This document shows, in pieces, positions 1-7,756 of a stretch of DNA of 64,000 nt. Source of the DNA: Lentimicrobiaceae bacterium (lineage in GTDB: Bacteria > Bacteroidota > Bacteroidia > Bacteroidales > F082); the NCBI GenBank assembly GCA_015061365.1, contig SUWS01000007.1:1-64000 (forward strand), read 5' to 3'. The notes beneath the pieces are model-generated. The model had not been told where the DNA came from. It ran no database searches and worked only from the letters and a program-made list of their open reading frames with translations. A program made the position numbers and the translations under genes. The stretch's first letter is position 1, and every line of letters begins with the position of its first letter.

Positions 1-868
1 AGATGAGACGACCTGATAAGTCGTTCAAAGAATAGACTGTTCCGTCAGGAGTCTTGATGTTAGCTGTCTTAATATCTTTTAAGATTGGATAATATTTCTG
101 TTGAAGGTCGGCGCGGAGATAGAGCTTACCGTTTTGTGCCAATGTCATGATAGGCTGGCCGGCTTCGACGTATGAATTGTTAGAAACCAAGATGTCTTTT
201 ATCGAGCCTGTGATAGAAGCTCTGTGGAGAGTCTTGCCTTCAGGATAGTTCTGAAGCATGTTTTCATATTGTTTCTTCGCCTTGAGATATTCTGTCTCAG
301 CGTCTAAGAGTTCTCTTTCAGAGATGATCTTATCTTCGGCGAGAGATTGTTTACGCTCATATTCCAATTTAGCTTTGTTGTATTCAGCTTCTATTTCCTG
401 ACGACGAACTGCGAGGCTACCGTCAGCCATATTGTCGTTGTCGATGCTGAACAAAGTCTGTCCCGATTTCACATCCAAACCTGGTACTATGTCTTTGTTT
501 TCAAACGACACTATGCCGCTTGTAGTAGCTGTTAAAATCTTTTCACCTTCTTGTGAAGGAACGATCTGAGCCGATGTTCTTATGATTTGATATAAAGGTT
601 CTGAAACGGTTTCCACCACTTCAAAGTCGATTTTGTTTTGTTGTTCGACGGAGAATGTGATTGCATCGTCGCCGTGGTTGTGGCTGTGAGCTGTGAGCTG
701 TGAGCTATGAGCTGAATGGTCATGGTTATGATCGTGGTCGTGATCGTGGTTGCATGATTCTGAATGTTGATGCTCATGACCGTTGTCTGTTGACTGTTGT
801 CTGTTGACGTTATTACCGCATGAAATTAGTCCGACGGCAATAGCTATTGTTAAGAATATTCTTTTCAT
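1..868 (-). CDS. RND efflux periplasmic adaptor, CusB/CzcB-like lipoprotein (3' part cut by window edge)
   Basis: The reading frame starts at the ATG at 868 and is still open at base 1, so about 289 residues are visible. It begins with a lipoprotein signal (LISC, Cys17), then a very His-rich stretch (about residues 30-67) typical of metal-efflux adaptors. A membrane-fusion-protein body follows: a biotinyl-lipoyl-like half, a coiled-coil hairpin (EIEAEYNKAKLEYERKQ and after) and the second lipoyl half (SITGSIKDILVSNNSYVEAG). Proteins of this family bridge an inner-membrane RND pump and an outer-membrane channel. The His-rich tail suggests a metal cation (copper, silver, zinc or cobalt) as substrate; which one is not visible. 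The pump gene would lie outside the window, downstream. Confidence 0.85.
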   Translation of the reverse strand, partial: MKRIFLTIAIAVGLISCGNNVNRQQSTDNGHEHQHSESCNHDHDHDHNHDHSAHSSQLTAHSHNHGDDAITFSVEQQNKIDFEVVETVSEPLYQIIRTSAQIVPSQEGEKILTATTSGIVSFENKDIVPGLDVKSGQTLFSIDNDNMADGSLAVRRQEIEAEYNKAKLEYERKQSLAEDKIISERELLDAETEYLKAKKQYENMLQNYPEGKTLHRASITGSIKDILVSNNSYVEAGQPIMTLAQNGKLYLRADLQQKYYPILKDIKTANIKTPDGTVYSLNDLSGRLI

Positions 869-869
869 T

Positions 870-1081
870 TTTATGATTATTTATTAATAAGGGTTCAAGG
901 AAAATTAATTTTTTTACATACGTGAGCGTTAGGGATTGAAGCGGCATCCTTTTGTAGCGTCAGCGGAAAAAGATATAGCGGAAAGCCCGACGGCGATAGC
1001 CGGAACGCCCAGATTAATTCATAATTTATAATTCATAATTCATAATTAAGGGAATGCATCGCAATAATTATGCATTATGCA
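870..1081. repeat. AT-rich spacer with degenerate ATAATTCATAATT / ATTATGCATTATG tandem repeats
   Basis: Between the adaptor gene and the next small gene, bases about 1017-1050 contain several copies of a TATAATTCATAATTC-like unit, and 1063-1096 contain TTATGCATTATGCA-like units. The second block runs into the last codons of the downstream gene at 1082. No gene or clear promoter is seen here. Confidence 0.6.
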
Positions 1082-1519
1082 TTATGAATTATGCATTAAC
1101 CTCGGTGGAGCTCGCAATCCGACATTAGTTATTGCGAGAGGGTTTTTATAATTAAAGGTGAGATTGTTTCGTCGGAAGATTTTTCCTTCGTCATCAAGAA
1201 TGAAATCGCATGCCAAAGAAAAGAAAAGGTCAAGATTTACGAGAATATCTTGCACAGACAAACGGACGTAAGTCTCAATTTCATTATCATTTTTAGGAGC
1301 GAACAGATCGTCGATGATACATTTACCTTTATCGAAGTCGTGATGATGATTTTCTTCATCGCCGAAGTCGCAGCAATTTTCGTGATTATCGCAGTTGTGA
1401 TGATTGAGCTGATGAATGCAGATAGGTTTATCAGGGTGATGATGATGCGGAATTATTGCATGAAGGAGTATTATCATGCAGGCTAAAGAAAGGGATATTT
1501 TACTAATTTTCTTTAACAT
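1082..1519 (-). CDS. Small His/Cys-rich exported protein (DUF6769-like)
   Basis: A 145-residue protein. I chose the ATG at 1519 because it begins directly with the signal/membrane segment (MLKKISKISLSLACMIILL); an upstream in-frame ATG at 1585 would add an unlikely 22-residue leader. After the membrane segment come HHHH (residues 25-28) and a stretch dense in His, Cys, Asp and Glu. Small Bacteroidota proteins with this layout are annotated DUF6769; the assignment is from memory of the pattern. The neighbouring gene is a His-rich metal-efflux adaptor, so a role in metal binding or sensing at the envelope is a fair inference. No enzymatic motif is seen. Confidence 0.65.
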   Translation of the reverse strand: MLKKISKISLSLACMIILLHAIIPHHHHPDKPICIHQLNHHNCDNHENCCDFGDEENHHHDFDKGKCIIDDLFAPKNDNEIETYVRLSVQDILVNLDLFFSLACDFILDDEGKIFRRNNLTFNYKNPLAITNVGLRAPPRLMHNS

Positions 1520-1588
1520 CAGAACCGTAATCGAATGTGAGTGCAAAGATAGTAAATTAGTCTGATTATAAAAGACGAATGTCAAATT

Positions 1589-2605
1589 TTATTCTGCGTT
1601 AATAGGAGTTCTTCTGTCAATAAAGAACATAATGACGTAAGCTATTACTCCTGTCACCAAATAAAATATCATCTGACTTGTGTGGTTTATCGTCACGAAC
1701 GACACTGCCGCGGATTCCGAGATTCCGTAGAAACCGTTGAGCAGCAATATACCTATGAAATGATATACGCCCATTCCGCCAGGTACTGGAGCCACGACAC
1801 CCAATGTAGCTAATCCTAACAAAGTCACCGCTTCTGTCAATCCGAGATGTGATGTCTCAGTAAGCATATAGAATGGTAGCCAAGTCATTACGACATAGAA
1901 ACCCCATATTAACAACGTATAAACTATAAATAATCCTTTTTTCTTCATTGTGAAGATAGATTTCATTCCATCGATGAAACCGTTCCACAGAGAAGCGATT
2001 TTTTTCCATAATTTATTCTGCGATATCTTCTCTCTGTTCTTTTTGAAGATGAATGCGATAACAAGACAAAACACTATCGCCAAAGCAATGGCGGTAATTC
2101 CTAAGAAAACGTTACTTGCAATTTTTTCTATGAGAGGATTAAGCCATGATGTTATGAGACTGCCGAGGAGACTCCATTGAAACAGAATGACTAACAATGC
2201 CATTGCAAAAAGTACAGCGAGGTCGATTATGCGTTCTGAGACGACGGTTCCAAAAGATTTATCGAAAGGAATGTTTTCTTTTTTTGTCAGGGTTCCGCAA
2301 CGTGTCACTTCGCCGAGACGAGGGAATACTGTATTTGCGAAATAAGCTATTAAAACAGATTCGTAAGTCGTTGAGACTCTGGTCTTATAACCCAAAGACT
2401 CTATCAAGATATTCCATCGTAAAGCTCTGAAGAATAGCGAAATACCTAAGCAGGCGAGACTGATGAGCATCCAGGAATATTTAGCTGTCCTGACGTAGTC
2501 TAATACCTGTGAAAACTCGATCTTTCTGAAGCATAGCCAAAGAAGAAGAATCCCCAATGAGAGGAAAAGGATATATGTTATTGTGTTGGAGACCTTCTTA
2601 TTCAA
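1589..2605 (-). CDS. Lysylphosphatidylglycerol synthase TM-region / flippase-like membrane protein (UPF0104 type)
   Basis: A 338-residue polytopic membrane protein with about eight hydrophobic segments and the family signatures FFRALRWNILIESLG, FPRLGEVTRC and a glycine-rich APVPGGMGVYH near residue 275. These are typical of the integral membrane domain shared by MprF flippases and AglD-type proteins. The catalytic synthase domain of MprF is absent, so it is a stand-alone membrane domain, often linked to lipid or lipid-linked sugar transfer. It follows panD by 4 bases and probably shares its transcript, although a pantothenate role is not suggested by the sequence. Confidence 0.8.
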   Translation of the reverse strand: MNKKVSNTITYILFLSLGILLLWLCFRKIEFSQVLDYVRTAKYSWMLISLACLGISLFFRALRWNILIESLGYKTRVSTTYESVLIAYFANTVFPRLGEVTRCGTLTKKENIPFDKSFGTVVSERIIDLAVLFAMALLVILFQWSLLGSLITSWLNPLIEKIASNVFLGITAIALAIVFCLVIAFIFKKNREKISQNKLWKKIASLWNGFIDGMKSIFTMKKKGLFIVYTLLIWGFYVVMTWLPFYMLTETSHLGLTEAVTLLGLATLGVVAPVPGGMGVYHFIGILLLNGFYGISESAAVSFVTINHTSQMIFYLVTGVIAYVIMFFIDRRTPINAE

Positions 2606-2609
2606 TGCT

Positions 2610-2954
2610 TTATATTTTATTGTTCTTATCAGGGAATACGATAGAAGGTTTGTGTTTTTTTGCTTCTTCGAAATCCATAGAGCAGTATGAAACGATTATG
2701 ACTAAGTCACCGACATTTACTTTATGAGCTGCTGCGCCGTTGATTCCGATAACACCTGAGCCACGTTCGCCTTTGATAGCGTAGGTGCAGAGACGTTCGC
2801 CGTTGGTGATGTTATAGATGTCGACACGTTCGTTTTCAATGATGTTAGCTGCGTCTAATAAGTCTTCGTCGATAGTGATGCTGCCGATATAGTTAAGGTC
2901 GGCTTGAGTTACGGTAGCGCGGTGGATTTTAGATTTTAGTACTTCGATATTCAT
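2610..2954 (-). CDS. panD: Aspartate 1-decarboxylase
   Basis: 114 residues, full family length. The enzyme decarboxylates L-aspartate to beta-alanine for pantothenate and CoA synthesis in the cytoplasm. The self-cleavage site that generates the pyruvoyl cofactor is visible as Gly24-Ser25 in NYIGSITID. Also visible are the conserved Lys9 (SKIHRATVT), Tyr22 and the [12 protein letters not shown] segment. It starts one base after the panC stop codon, so the two are almost certainly co-transcribed and perhaps translationally coupled. Together they supply both beta-alanine and its condensation with pantoate. Confidence 0.96.
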   Translation of the reverse strand: MNIEVLKSKIHRATVTQADLNYIGSITIDEDLLDAANIIENERVDIYNITNGERLCTYAIKGERGSGVIGINGAAAHKVNVGDLVIIVSYCSMDFEEAKKHKPSIVFPDKNNKI

Positions 2955-2955
2955 A

Positions 2956-3798
2956 TTAAAAGATTCTAACGTTATCTATTAAGCGGACAGGACCGAGTTG
3001 AAGAGCCACGAAGATACGGGCGTGATCGCATTCGTTCCAGTTTTCTAATGATTTAAGGTTTATTTCATCTGTTATTTCAACGTACTCAACGTCAAATTCC
3101 TTGATTTCTGCGTATTTATCAAGAGTATATTTTTTCATCTCTGATGGCGACAAGGCATCTTTTTTAGAGATGGCATCGTTTAAGGTAGCGAAGATCTTAG
3201 GAGCTATGGCGCGTTCTGCCTCGTTGAGACGGACGTTACGTGAGCTCATGGCGAGACCGTCGTTTTCTCTTACTATTGGACAAGGAACTATTTCGAGATT
3301 CATGTTGAGGTCTCTGACCATCTTCTTTATGATTGCGAGTTGTTGAAAATCTTTCTCTCCGAAGTAAGCTTTGTTTGGATTGACGATTTCGAAGAGTTTT
3401 CGTACCACGATAGCGACGCCGTTGAAATGACCAGGGCGGCAGGCACCTTCCATGACGTGTTCAATTTCGCCGAAATCGTAATGATCTTCTACTTTGTTAG
3501 GATACATCTCATCTGCAGTAGGCATGAAGACAGCATCGCAGCCAGCTTGTTCAAGTTTTGTGATGTCCTTCTCAGGAGTGCGAGGATATTTCTCTAAATC
3601 CGCAGGATTATTGAATTGAATTGGGTTTACAAAGACGCTGCAAACCACGATGTCGTTCTCTTTTTTAGCACGATTTATCAAAGAAATGTGACCTTCGTGC
3701 AAGGCTCCCATTGTCGGGACGAAGCCGACTTTTAAGCCCAAGTTATGTTTCTCTTCTACAAAACGTTGTATATCAACGATAAAATTATAGACATTCAT
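2956..3798 (-). CDS. panC: Pantothenate synthetase
   Basis: 280 residues, normal length. It condenses pantoate and beta-alanine with ATP to give pantothenate. The nucleotidyltransferase HxGH motif is HEGH at residues 34-37 ([10 protein letters not shown]), the second signature is [11 protein letters not shown], and the KMSKS-equivalent loop is AMSSRNVRL. The order panC-panD on one strand with a single-base gap makes a compact pantothenate operon. A TACCTTTG promoter box lies 39-46 bases upstream of the ATG. Confidence 0.96.
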   Translation of the reverse strand: MNVYNFIVDIQRFVEEKHNLGLKVGFVPTMGALHEGHISLINRAKKENDIVVCSVFVNPIQFNNPADLEKYPRTPEKDITKLEQAGCDAVFMPTADEMYPNKVEDHYDFGEIEHVMEGACRPGHFNGVAIVVRKLFEIVNPNKAYFGEKDFQQLAIIKKMVRDLNMNLEIVPCPIVRENDGLAMSSRNVRLNEAERAIAPKIFATLNDAISKKDALSPSEMKKYTLDKYAEIKEFDVEYVEITDEINLKSLENWNECDHARIFVALQLGPVRLIDNVRIF

Positions 3799-3836
3799 TT
3801 CAAAATAATTGTTTATGACTTTTCATAAAGACGCCA

Positions 3837-3844
3837 CAAAGGTA
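3837..3844 (-). promoter_or_regulatory. Promoter -7 box for panC-panD
   Basis: TACCTTTG on the minus strand matches the Bacteroidota sigma-ABfr -7 element TAnnTTTG. It lies 39 bases before the panC start. No clean -33 TTG at 19-21 bases was found. Confidence 0.5.
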
Positions 3845-3901
3845 ATTATTTTGACAAAATAATAAATGTAAATTGTAAAATAAATTATTGAAAAAAAATA
3901 T

Positions 3902-3909
3902 TATTTTTG
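3902..3909 (+). promoter_or_regulatory. Promoter -7 box upstream of tRNA-Arg
   Basis: TATTTTTG followed by GC matches TAnnTTTG. It is about 150 bases before the tRNA gene, farther than usual, with simple repeats in between. It is the only good match I saw in that gap. Confidence 0.35.
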
Positions 3910-4045
3910 CAAACGATAATTGTTGAGACAACAGACTATTGTGTTTATGAGTTTAAGGTTTAAAGTTTAATGCTTAAAGTCAGTGTCAATAGCTTGTGTC
4001 AATGTAAATTGTTAATTGTTAATTTTCAGTTTTCAATTTTCAATT

Positions 4046-5662
4046 TTAATTAGGAAAGCCCCTATAGTTCAACGGATAGAACGAAAGTTTCCTAAACTTT
4101 AAATCTGGGTTCGATTCCCGGTGGGGGTACTGAAGCGGAGTCTCAGAGTTATCTGAGGCTCCTTTTGTTTTATAATAGCTTGATTTTCCGACTAATAGAG
4201 GCACTACAGGATTGTATTCTGCGGTTCGACATTCTCCATCAGCAAAAACCATTTTTCCCTTAAAAATTGAACCCAACACATCTAATTTCACAGGGATTTC
4301 TACTTCCGTCAGACATCGTTCCAAATTGTTAATAAACGATATAGCGTATGCCATCTGTTGTTCGACATCACCTCGGTTCGGGATTTTCATTATCTCTATT
4401 TGGTTTTTTAGCGCATATATCTCATCACTATATCGCTGTCTCATTTCTTTATAGTCTTCTGCACTAATCTCATCATCCATATATCTATCCTGCAATCGCT
4501 GTAATCGTATTTCCACCTTCTTTATGTCTTCTTGAATACGATTTTTCTCTTTGTTAATACCCTTAAACTTTTCTGTTCTCACATCACTTAATATCGCTTC
4601 ATATAAATCTAAAACCGCTTGACATGGGCGTATTTGACTGATATAGCGCAATATATCTTCATTCATCTTAGGCGCAGGCACACGATATTTACCACAGTGA
4701 TTACAATGATAATACGCATAAACCTTGTTTCTACCTTTGCTATGAGAAGCACTTATCTTTTGTCCACAATGAGGGCACAACAAGAATTGATAGAAATAAT
4801 AATCTTCATGGGGATATTTCTCAACAACGACTTTCTTTCTCTTGTCTCTTTTATTAACTTTTTGCAAACGACTTTGCACTTTTAAGAATGTTTCTTTTGA
4901 AATTAAAGGCTCATGCACACCTTTCACATACTGTGCAGGTTCATTTAGATACGCAGGAACATACACCTCACCACAATAGAAATGATTTCTCAGCATTTCA
5001 AAAAACGATGATTCCGACACTTTCAACCCTTTCTTTTGAACCTCTCGCATTACTAAAGTTGGAGTTTTTATACCTTTGGCAATCTCCTCGAAGGCATAGC
5101 GTACTAATGGTGCTTTCTCTGGATCAATGACGACATATTTTTCACCGTTATTATTTACGTTCTTGTAACCTCGTGGTGCGTGATTCGCCCATTTTCCTTT
5201 AAGCAATGTGCCATGTATTCCGTCTTTTGTTCTTCTTGAAATCTTCTCATCTTCGGTATGTGCCACGCCACAGTATATTCCCATCATCATCGCCCATTCT
5301 GTACCTTGGAAATCAATTGGTGATTCTATCGTATTTATTTCAACGCCTAATTCATCGTAAAATCTACGCTTATACGCAAATGCAAACTCAACATTTCGGG
5401 CATATCTATCCCAACGCAGGAATAATACTTTATTTACTTTTCCTCTATGCTTCTTACAATATTCGTAGATTTTCTTCATTTCAGGGCGGTTTAAATCGTA
5501 CTTTCTCGCCGAGAAATCTTCTTTATATACGTCTATTACATTATATCCACTGATAGTGCAATAGGAGCGTAACTGTCTTTCTTGTTCATCAAGCGAACAA
5601 CCTTCTGCCTGCTCATCACTACTAACACGGCAGTATAGTATTACATTTATATTATTATTCAT
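4046..5662 (-). CDS. Large serine recombinase (site-specific integrase) of the tRNA-Arg element
   Basis: 538 residues. The resolvase domain (1-150) has the catalytic Ser14 in YCRVSSDEQ. It is followed by the 'Recombinase' domain (about 160-270), a zinc ribbon (CPHCGQKIS...YHCNHCGKY, about 300-330) and a coiled coil (about 370-430). Such enzymes cut both att sites with a 2-bp stagger and integrate or excise DNA. The last 25 or so residues (HRESNPDLKFRKLSF and on) are simply the antisense of tRNA-Arg, so the true element-encoded tail probably differs in the excised circle. The ATG shares base 5662 with the stop codon of a 51-codon upstream ORF (TAATG), suggesting coupling. Confidence 0.93.
   Translation of the reverse strand: MNNNINVILYCRVSSDEQAEGCSLDEQERQLRSYCTISGYNVIDVYKEDFSARKYDLNRPEMKKIYEYCKKHRGKVNKVLFLRWDRYARNVEFAFAYKRRFYDELGVEINTIESPIDFQGTEWAMMMGIYCGVAHTEDEKISRRTKDGIHGTLLKGKWANHAPRGYKNVNNNGEKYVVIDPEKAPLVRYAFEEIAKGIKTPTLVMREVQKKGLKVSESSFFEMLRNHFYCGEVYVPAYLNEPAQYVKGVHEPLISKETFLKVQSRLQKVNKRDKRKKVVVEKYPHEDYYFYQFLLCPHCGQKISASHSKGRNKVYAYYHCNHCGKYRVPAPKMNEDILRYISQIRPCQAVLDLYEAILSDVRTEKFKGINKEKNRIQEDIKKVEIRLQRLQDRYMDDEISAEDYKEMRQRYSDEIYALKNQIEIMKIPNRGDVEQQMAYAISFINNLERCLTEVEIPVKLDVLGSIFKGKMVFADGECRTAEYNPVVPLLVGKSSYYKTKGASDNSETPLQYPHRESNPDLKFRKLSFYPLNYRGFPN
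4058..4129 (+). tRNA. tRNA-Arg (anticodon CCT)
   Basis: A cloverleaf can be drawn by eye. The acceptor is GCCCCTA/TGGGGGT (two wobbles), the D stem GTTC/GAAC, the anticodon stem AAAGT/ACTTT with loop TTCCTAA (anticodon CCT, codon AGG), and the T arm CTGGG-TTCGATT-CCCGG. The discriminator is A, and CCA is not encoded. Its 3' end is the apparent insertion site of the element to the right. A strong terminator hairpin follows 8 bases later, inside element DNA. Confidence 0.93.
4124..4130 (+). repeat. Candidate left attachment core (GGGGTAC), shared with 13220-13226
   Basis: The last bases of tRNA-Arg plus one (GGGGTAC) recur in direct orientation at 13220-13226, just before the 3' end of the sensor kinase gene. 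This would define an element of about 9.1 kb. A 7-base match could be chance (roughly 2% in a 300-base search space). Removing the element would rejoin an intact tRNA-Arg to the kinase gene tail. Confidence 0.45.
4137..4171 (+). terminator. Intrinsic terminator for tRNA-Arg, inside the recombinase frame
   Basis: GGAGTCTCAG and CTGAGGCTCC form a 10-bp stem (one wobble) around the loop AGTTAT, followed by TTTTGTTTT. If the attachment core is at 4124-4130, this terminator is supplied by the element. Confidence 0.8.
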
Positions 5663-5817
5663 TATGCTACGTTTTTTGAGTTATTATTCTCTGTTTCAAT
5701 TTCAATTTGGCAAGTGGCTATTTGATATAAGAAATCTCTTAACTGTTTTACTTCTTCATTATCCAATATGTAATTCGATGATTTTAAAATACTTTGACAT
5801 TTTTCTATGCTGAGCAT
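5662..5817 (-). CDS. 51-residue protein coupled to the large serine recombinase
   Basis: The frame runs from the ATG at 5817 to a TAA whose first... last overlapping base is shared with the recombinase ATG (TAATG overlap at 5662). The product begins MLSIEKCQSILKSSNYIL and continues DNEEVKQLRDFLYQIA before a hydrophilic tail. Short proteins with a similar helix pattern often sit just upstream of recombinase genes in other mobile elements; this is from memory, not a search. The tight overlap argues it is translated. Its function is unknown; a directionality or accessory factor is one possibility. Confidence 0.65.
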   Translation of the reverse strand: MLSIEKCQSILKSSNYILDNEEVKQLRDFLYQIATCQIEIETENNNSKNVA

Positions 5818-6084
5818 TGAATGTTATTTTGTTTACATAGTCTATATTCAGACTATGCCGTTATATGTGCATTATTCGACTCTGCAATGCTATTAGCATA
5901 CAGACTTCTATTCGTCAAGGCAATACACTACGCCTTTGCCAATAAGACTGATTTATATGCTGATTTATCTATTTTTTAGAATGGAAGTGCCTATCTCTTC
6001 CGATTAAATTTATAAGGCTTATTATTTTTCTTTGCTTATATTATACCGTTCTATTTGAGAAAGTCAAGAGGTGGTTGCATTTTT
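5818..6084. other. Non-coding spacer between the two recombinase genes with short dyads
   Basis: Contains CATAGTC/GACTATG (5836-5842 with 5851-5857), TGCT-att-AGCA near 5888 and AAGGC/GCCTT near 5917-5936. Such dyads between recombinase genes could be binding or resolution sites, but none can be assigned. Confidence 0.4.
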
Positions 6085-6717
6085 TTACAAATATTTTTTG
6101 ATTTTTTGTAACGTACCTATTGAAGTACCTGTGATTTTCTGCACATTACGCAAACTTATGCCCTTTCTAAGCAACGATAATTCCTGCTGATATTCTTCCC
6201 TGTACGACTGCTCATCCTTCTTATATCCCATTCTTCCAAGCCTTAACGCTGGGTCTTCCTTCCTACGTTTTAAATATTCTTCGTACCCCGCTTTCATTCT
6301 GTATCGGATTAAATTTCTTTCGTATGCGCTAATTTCCAAGCAAATAGTAAGTATCAAGCGTGCTATTGGATTTACACTTTTATCCGGTAATAATGTTTCG
6401 ATGTTATAGTTGGCGAAGTACAAGTTTACTTTGTTTTCGTTAAGAATTTCAATCGTTTTAAGTGCTTCTAAGGTGTTTCTTCCGACTCTGCTGACTTCTG
6501 TTGCCATCACCATATCAACCTCGTTATTCTTGATATAACCAAGTAATTCGACGATTTCTTCTCTTTCTTCGTTCTTCTTCGCTCCACTTACTTTATTCTC
6601 AAATGTATTGACAATCTGCCAACCATTTCTGTTGCATAAATCTGTAAGGGTTGAACGTTGGTATTCGTAGTCTTGACTATTTGTTGAAACTCGAAGAAGT
6701 AAAACGACTTTTTTCAT
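6085..6717 (-). CDS. Small serine recombinase (resolvase/invertase type)
   Basis: 210 residues from the ATG at 6717, which begins with the catalytic strand MKKVVLLLRVSTNSQD (Ser11). A longer GTG start at 6744 is less likely. The resolvase domain covers about 1-140, with the conserved segments SGAKKNEEREEI, ATEVSRVGRN and ISAYERNLIRYRMKAG. A short helix-turn-helix lies at the C-terminus (ISLRNVQKITGTSIGTLQKIKKYL). Enzymes of this size resolve multimers, invert DNA or move small elements. Placed between the integrase and the DUF2693 gene, it may resolve plasmid-form multimers of the element. Confidence 0.9.
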   Translation of the reverse strand: MKKVVLLLRVSTNSQDYEYQRSTLTDLCNRNGWQIVNTFENKVSGAKKNEEREEIVELLGYIKNNEVDMVMATEVSRVGRNTLEALKTIEILNENKVNLYFANYNIETLLPDKSVNPIARLILTICLEISAYERNLIRYRMKAGYEEYLKRRKEDPALRLGRMGYKKDEQSYREEYQQELSLLRKGISLRNVQKITGTSIGTLQKIKKYL

Positions 6718-6763
6718 ATATGTTTTTTTTAATTGGGAGGACACTGGATCCTCCCGATGTTAA

Positions 6764-7099
6764 TTATAAGATTGTTATCAGATTTTCCCACTTAAATGAA
6801 CGAAATCCGCCTTTTTCCATATCCCAATAACAGCAACAACCCCAATTTTCAGGACTCATTCCTCTGCCATTGATATGTTTTCCACAGATAGCTGGGTTTA
6901 ATGTTCCAAAGGCTTCACGAATCTCGCCATTAGATTTTTTATAAATAAAATGACAACCTGATGTGCTTCTCATCTGTCTCTTTGCTTCTTCTATTAGAAG
7001 AGCCTTTGATGTTCCCATCAATGAAGAACCTGTTTTTGCTGTTATGCTTAAAATGTGTGTTGCTACCAATGTGCTGTTTGTTGTGACTATTGTATTCAT
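6764..7099 (-). CDS. DUF2693 / WYL_2-type SH3-like barrel protein
   Basis: 111 residues from the ATG at 7099; the extra 15 residues of the longest frame look non-genic. The C-terminal half has the family pattern FIYKKSNGEIREAFGTLNP, then CCCYWDMEKGGFRSFKWENL, a small Sm/SH3-like barrel. The family is common in Bacteroidota phages and integrative elements and has no established biochemical role. It is transcribed divergently from the XRE gene, across an AT-rich interval of about 170 bases that probably holds both promoters. Confidence 0.75.
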   Translation of the reverse strand: MNTIVTTNSTLVATHILSITAKTGSSLMGTSKALLIEEAKRQMRSTSGCHFIYKKSNGEIREAFGTLNPAICGKHINGRGMSPENWGCCCYWDMEKGGFRSFKWENLITIL

Positions 7100-7236
7100 A
7101 TCTGTATATTTTATTGTTATTATTTCTTTTGTTTCACACTGCAAAGATAATATAAAAATATTACATACGCAATACTTTTGTATTATTTTATAATAAAAAA
7201 GTATAATATTTTTTACTTTTATATATAGAATGATAA

Positions 7237-7252
7237 TATATTTGTATTTTTG
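7237..7252 (+). promoter_or_regulatory. Overlapping -7 boxes before the XRE gene
   Basis: TATATTTG (7237-7244) and TATTTTTG (7245-7252) both fit TAnnTTTG. They lie 19-34 bases upstream of the ATG at 7271, which supports that start over the earlier TTG at 7250. Confidence 0.5.
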
Positions 7253-7270
7253 TCAAAATTATGCGCTAAT

Positions 7271-7594
7271 ATGGAAGTATTATCTATTGAAAAAACTTAT
7301 TTTGAAGAGCATGCAGAAGATTTATTGAATAATGCAGGCTTTAACAAGGCTCAGTTTGCCAAAGCGATGGGCGTTGCTCCTCAGAATGTAGGAAAGTTGT
7401 TTGCTACTAAAAACGCCATTACTTTATCTAAGATTGGCAAGATTCTTAATGTATCTCTCAACTGCCTTGTGCATGGTGTTGAGCAGGATAAAGAGGATAT
7501 TCACGGATGTTTGTTCGTGAATGGAAATCCTGTATTGGTAAATTCTCGCAAGGATTTGGAGGACTTTTTAAAGCAAGAAAAAATAATCCGGTAA
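7271..7594 (+). CDS. XRE-family helix-turn-helix regulator
   Basis: 107 residues. The helix-turn-helix is about residues 25-65 (FNKAQFAKAMGVAPQNVGKL, then ITLSKIGKILNVSLNCLV), a standard Cro/CI-type domain. The C-terminal segment (GCLFVNGNPVLVNSRKDLEDFL) is a short conserved extension seen in Bacteroidota XRE proteins and lacks a LexA-like peptidase. Its position, divergent from the DUF2693-recombinase genes, fits a repressor of the element's recombination genes. The cargo operon lies on the same strand downstream, beyond a structured non-coding region. Confidence 0.85.
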   Translation: MEVLSIEKTYFEEHAEDLLNNAGFNKAQFAKAMGVAPQNVGKLFATKNAITLSKIGKILNVSLNCLVHGVEQDKEDIHGCLFVNGNPVLVNSRKDLEDFLKQEKIIR

Positions 7595-7722
7595 TTTTCT
7601 GATTTTTACCCCCATCTTCCTAAATACCAACATTCTTTATAAGAGTTAAAGGCTTGTCCGTTATGATTTTCTAATCGTAACGGATTTTTTTGTATTTCGA
7701 CTAACAATGTCCCAATAGAGTG

Positions 7723-7752
7723 TTGTTCGTTTGGATTTTATTTATAAATTTG
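7723..7752 (+). promoter_or_regulatory. Promoter of the rod-shaped candidate RNA
   Basis: TTG (7723-7725), 19 bases, then TAAATTTG (7745-7752): a good match to the Bacteroidota promoter. Transcription should begin near 7758, just before the first hairpin. Confidence 0.65.
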
Positions 7753-7756
7753 CGGT

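Noticed and set aside
4092..4099. CTAAACTT repeated at 13232-13239 as an alternative attachment core
   Set aside because: It would cut the tRNA in the anticodon arm and needs the element to supply the rest of the tRNA. The GGGGTAC pair keeps the tRNA whole. The frame stays open in both models, so this remains a second choice rather than excluded.
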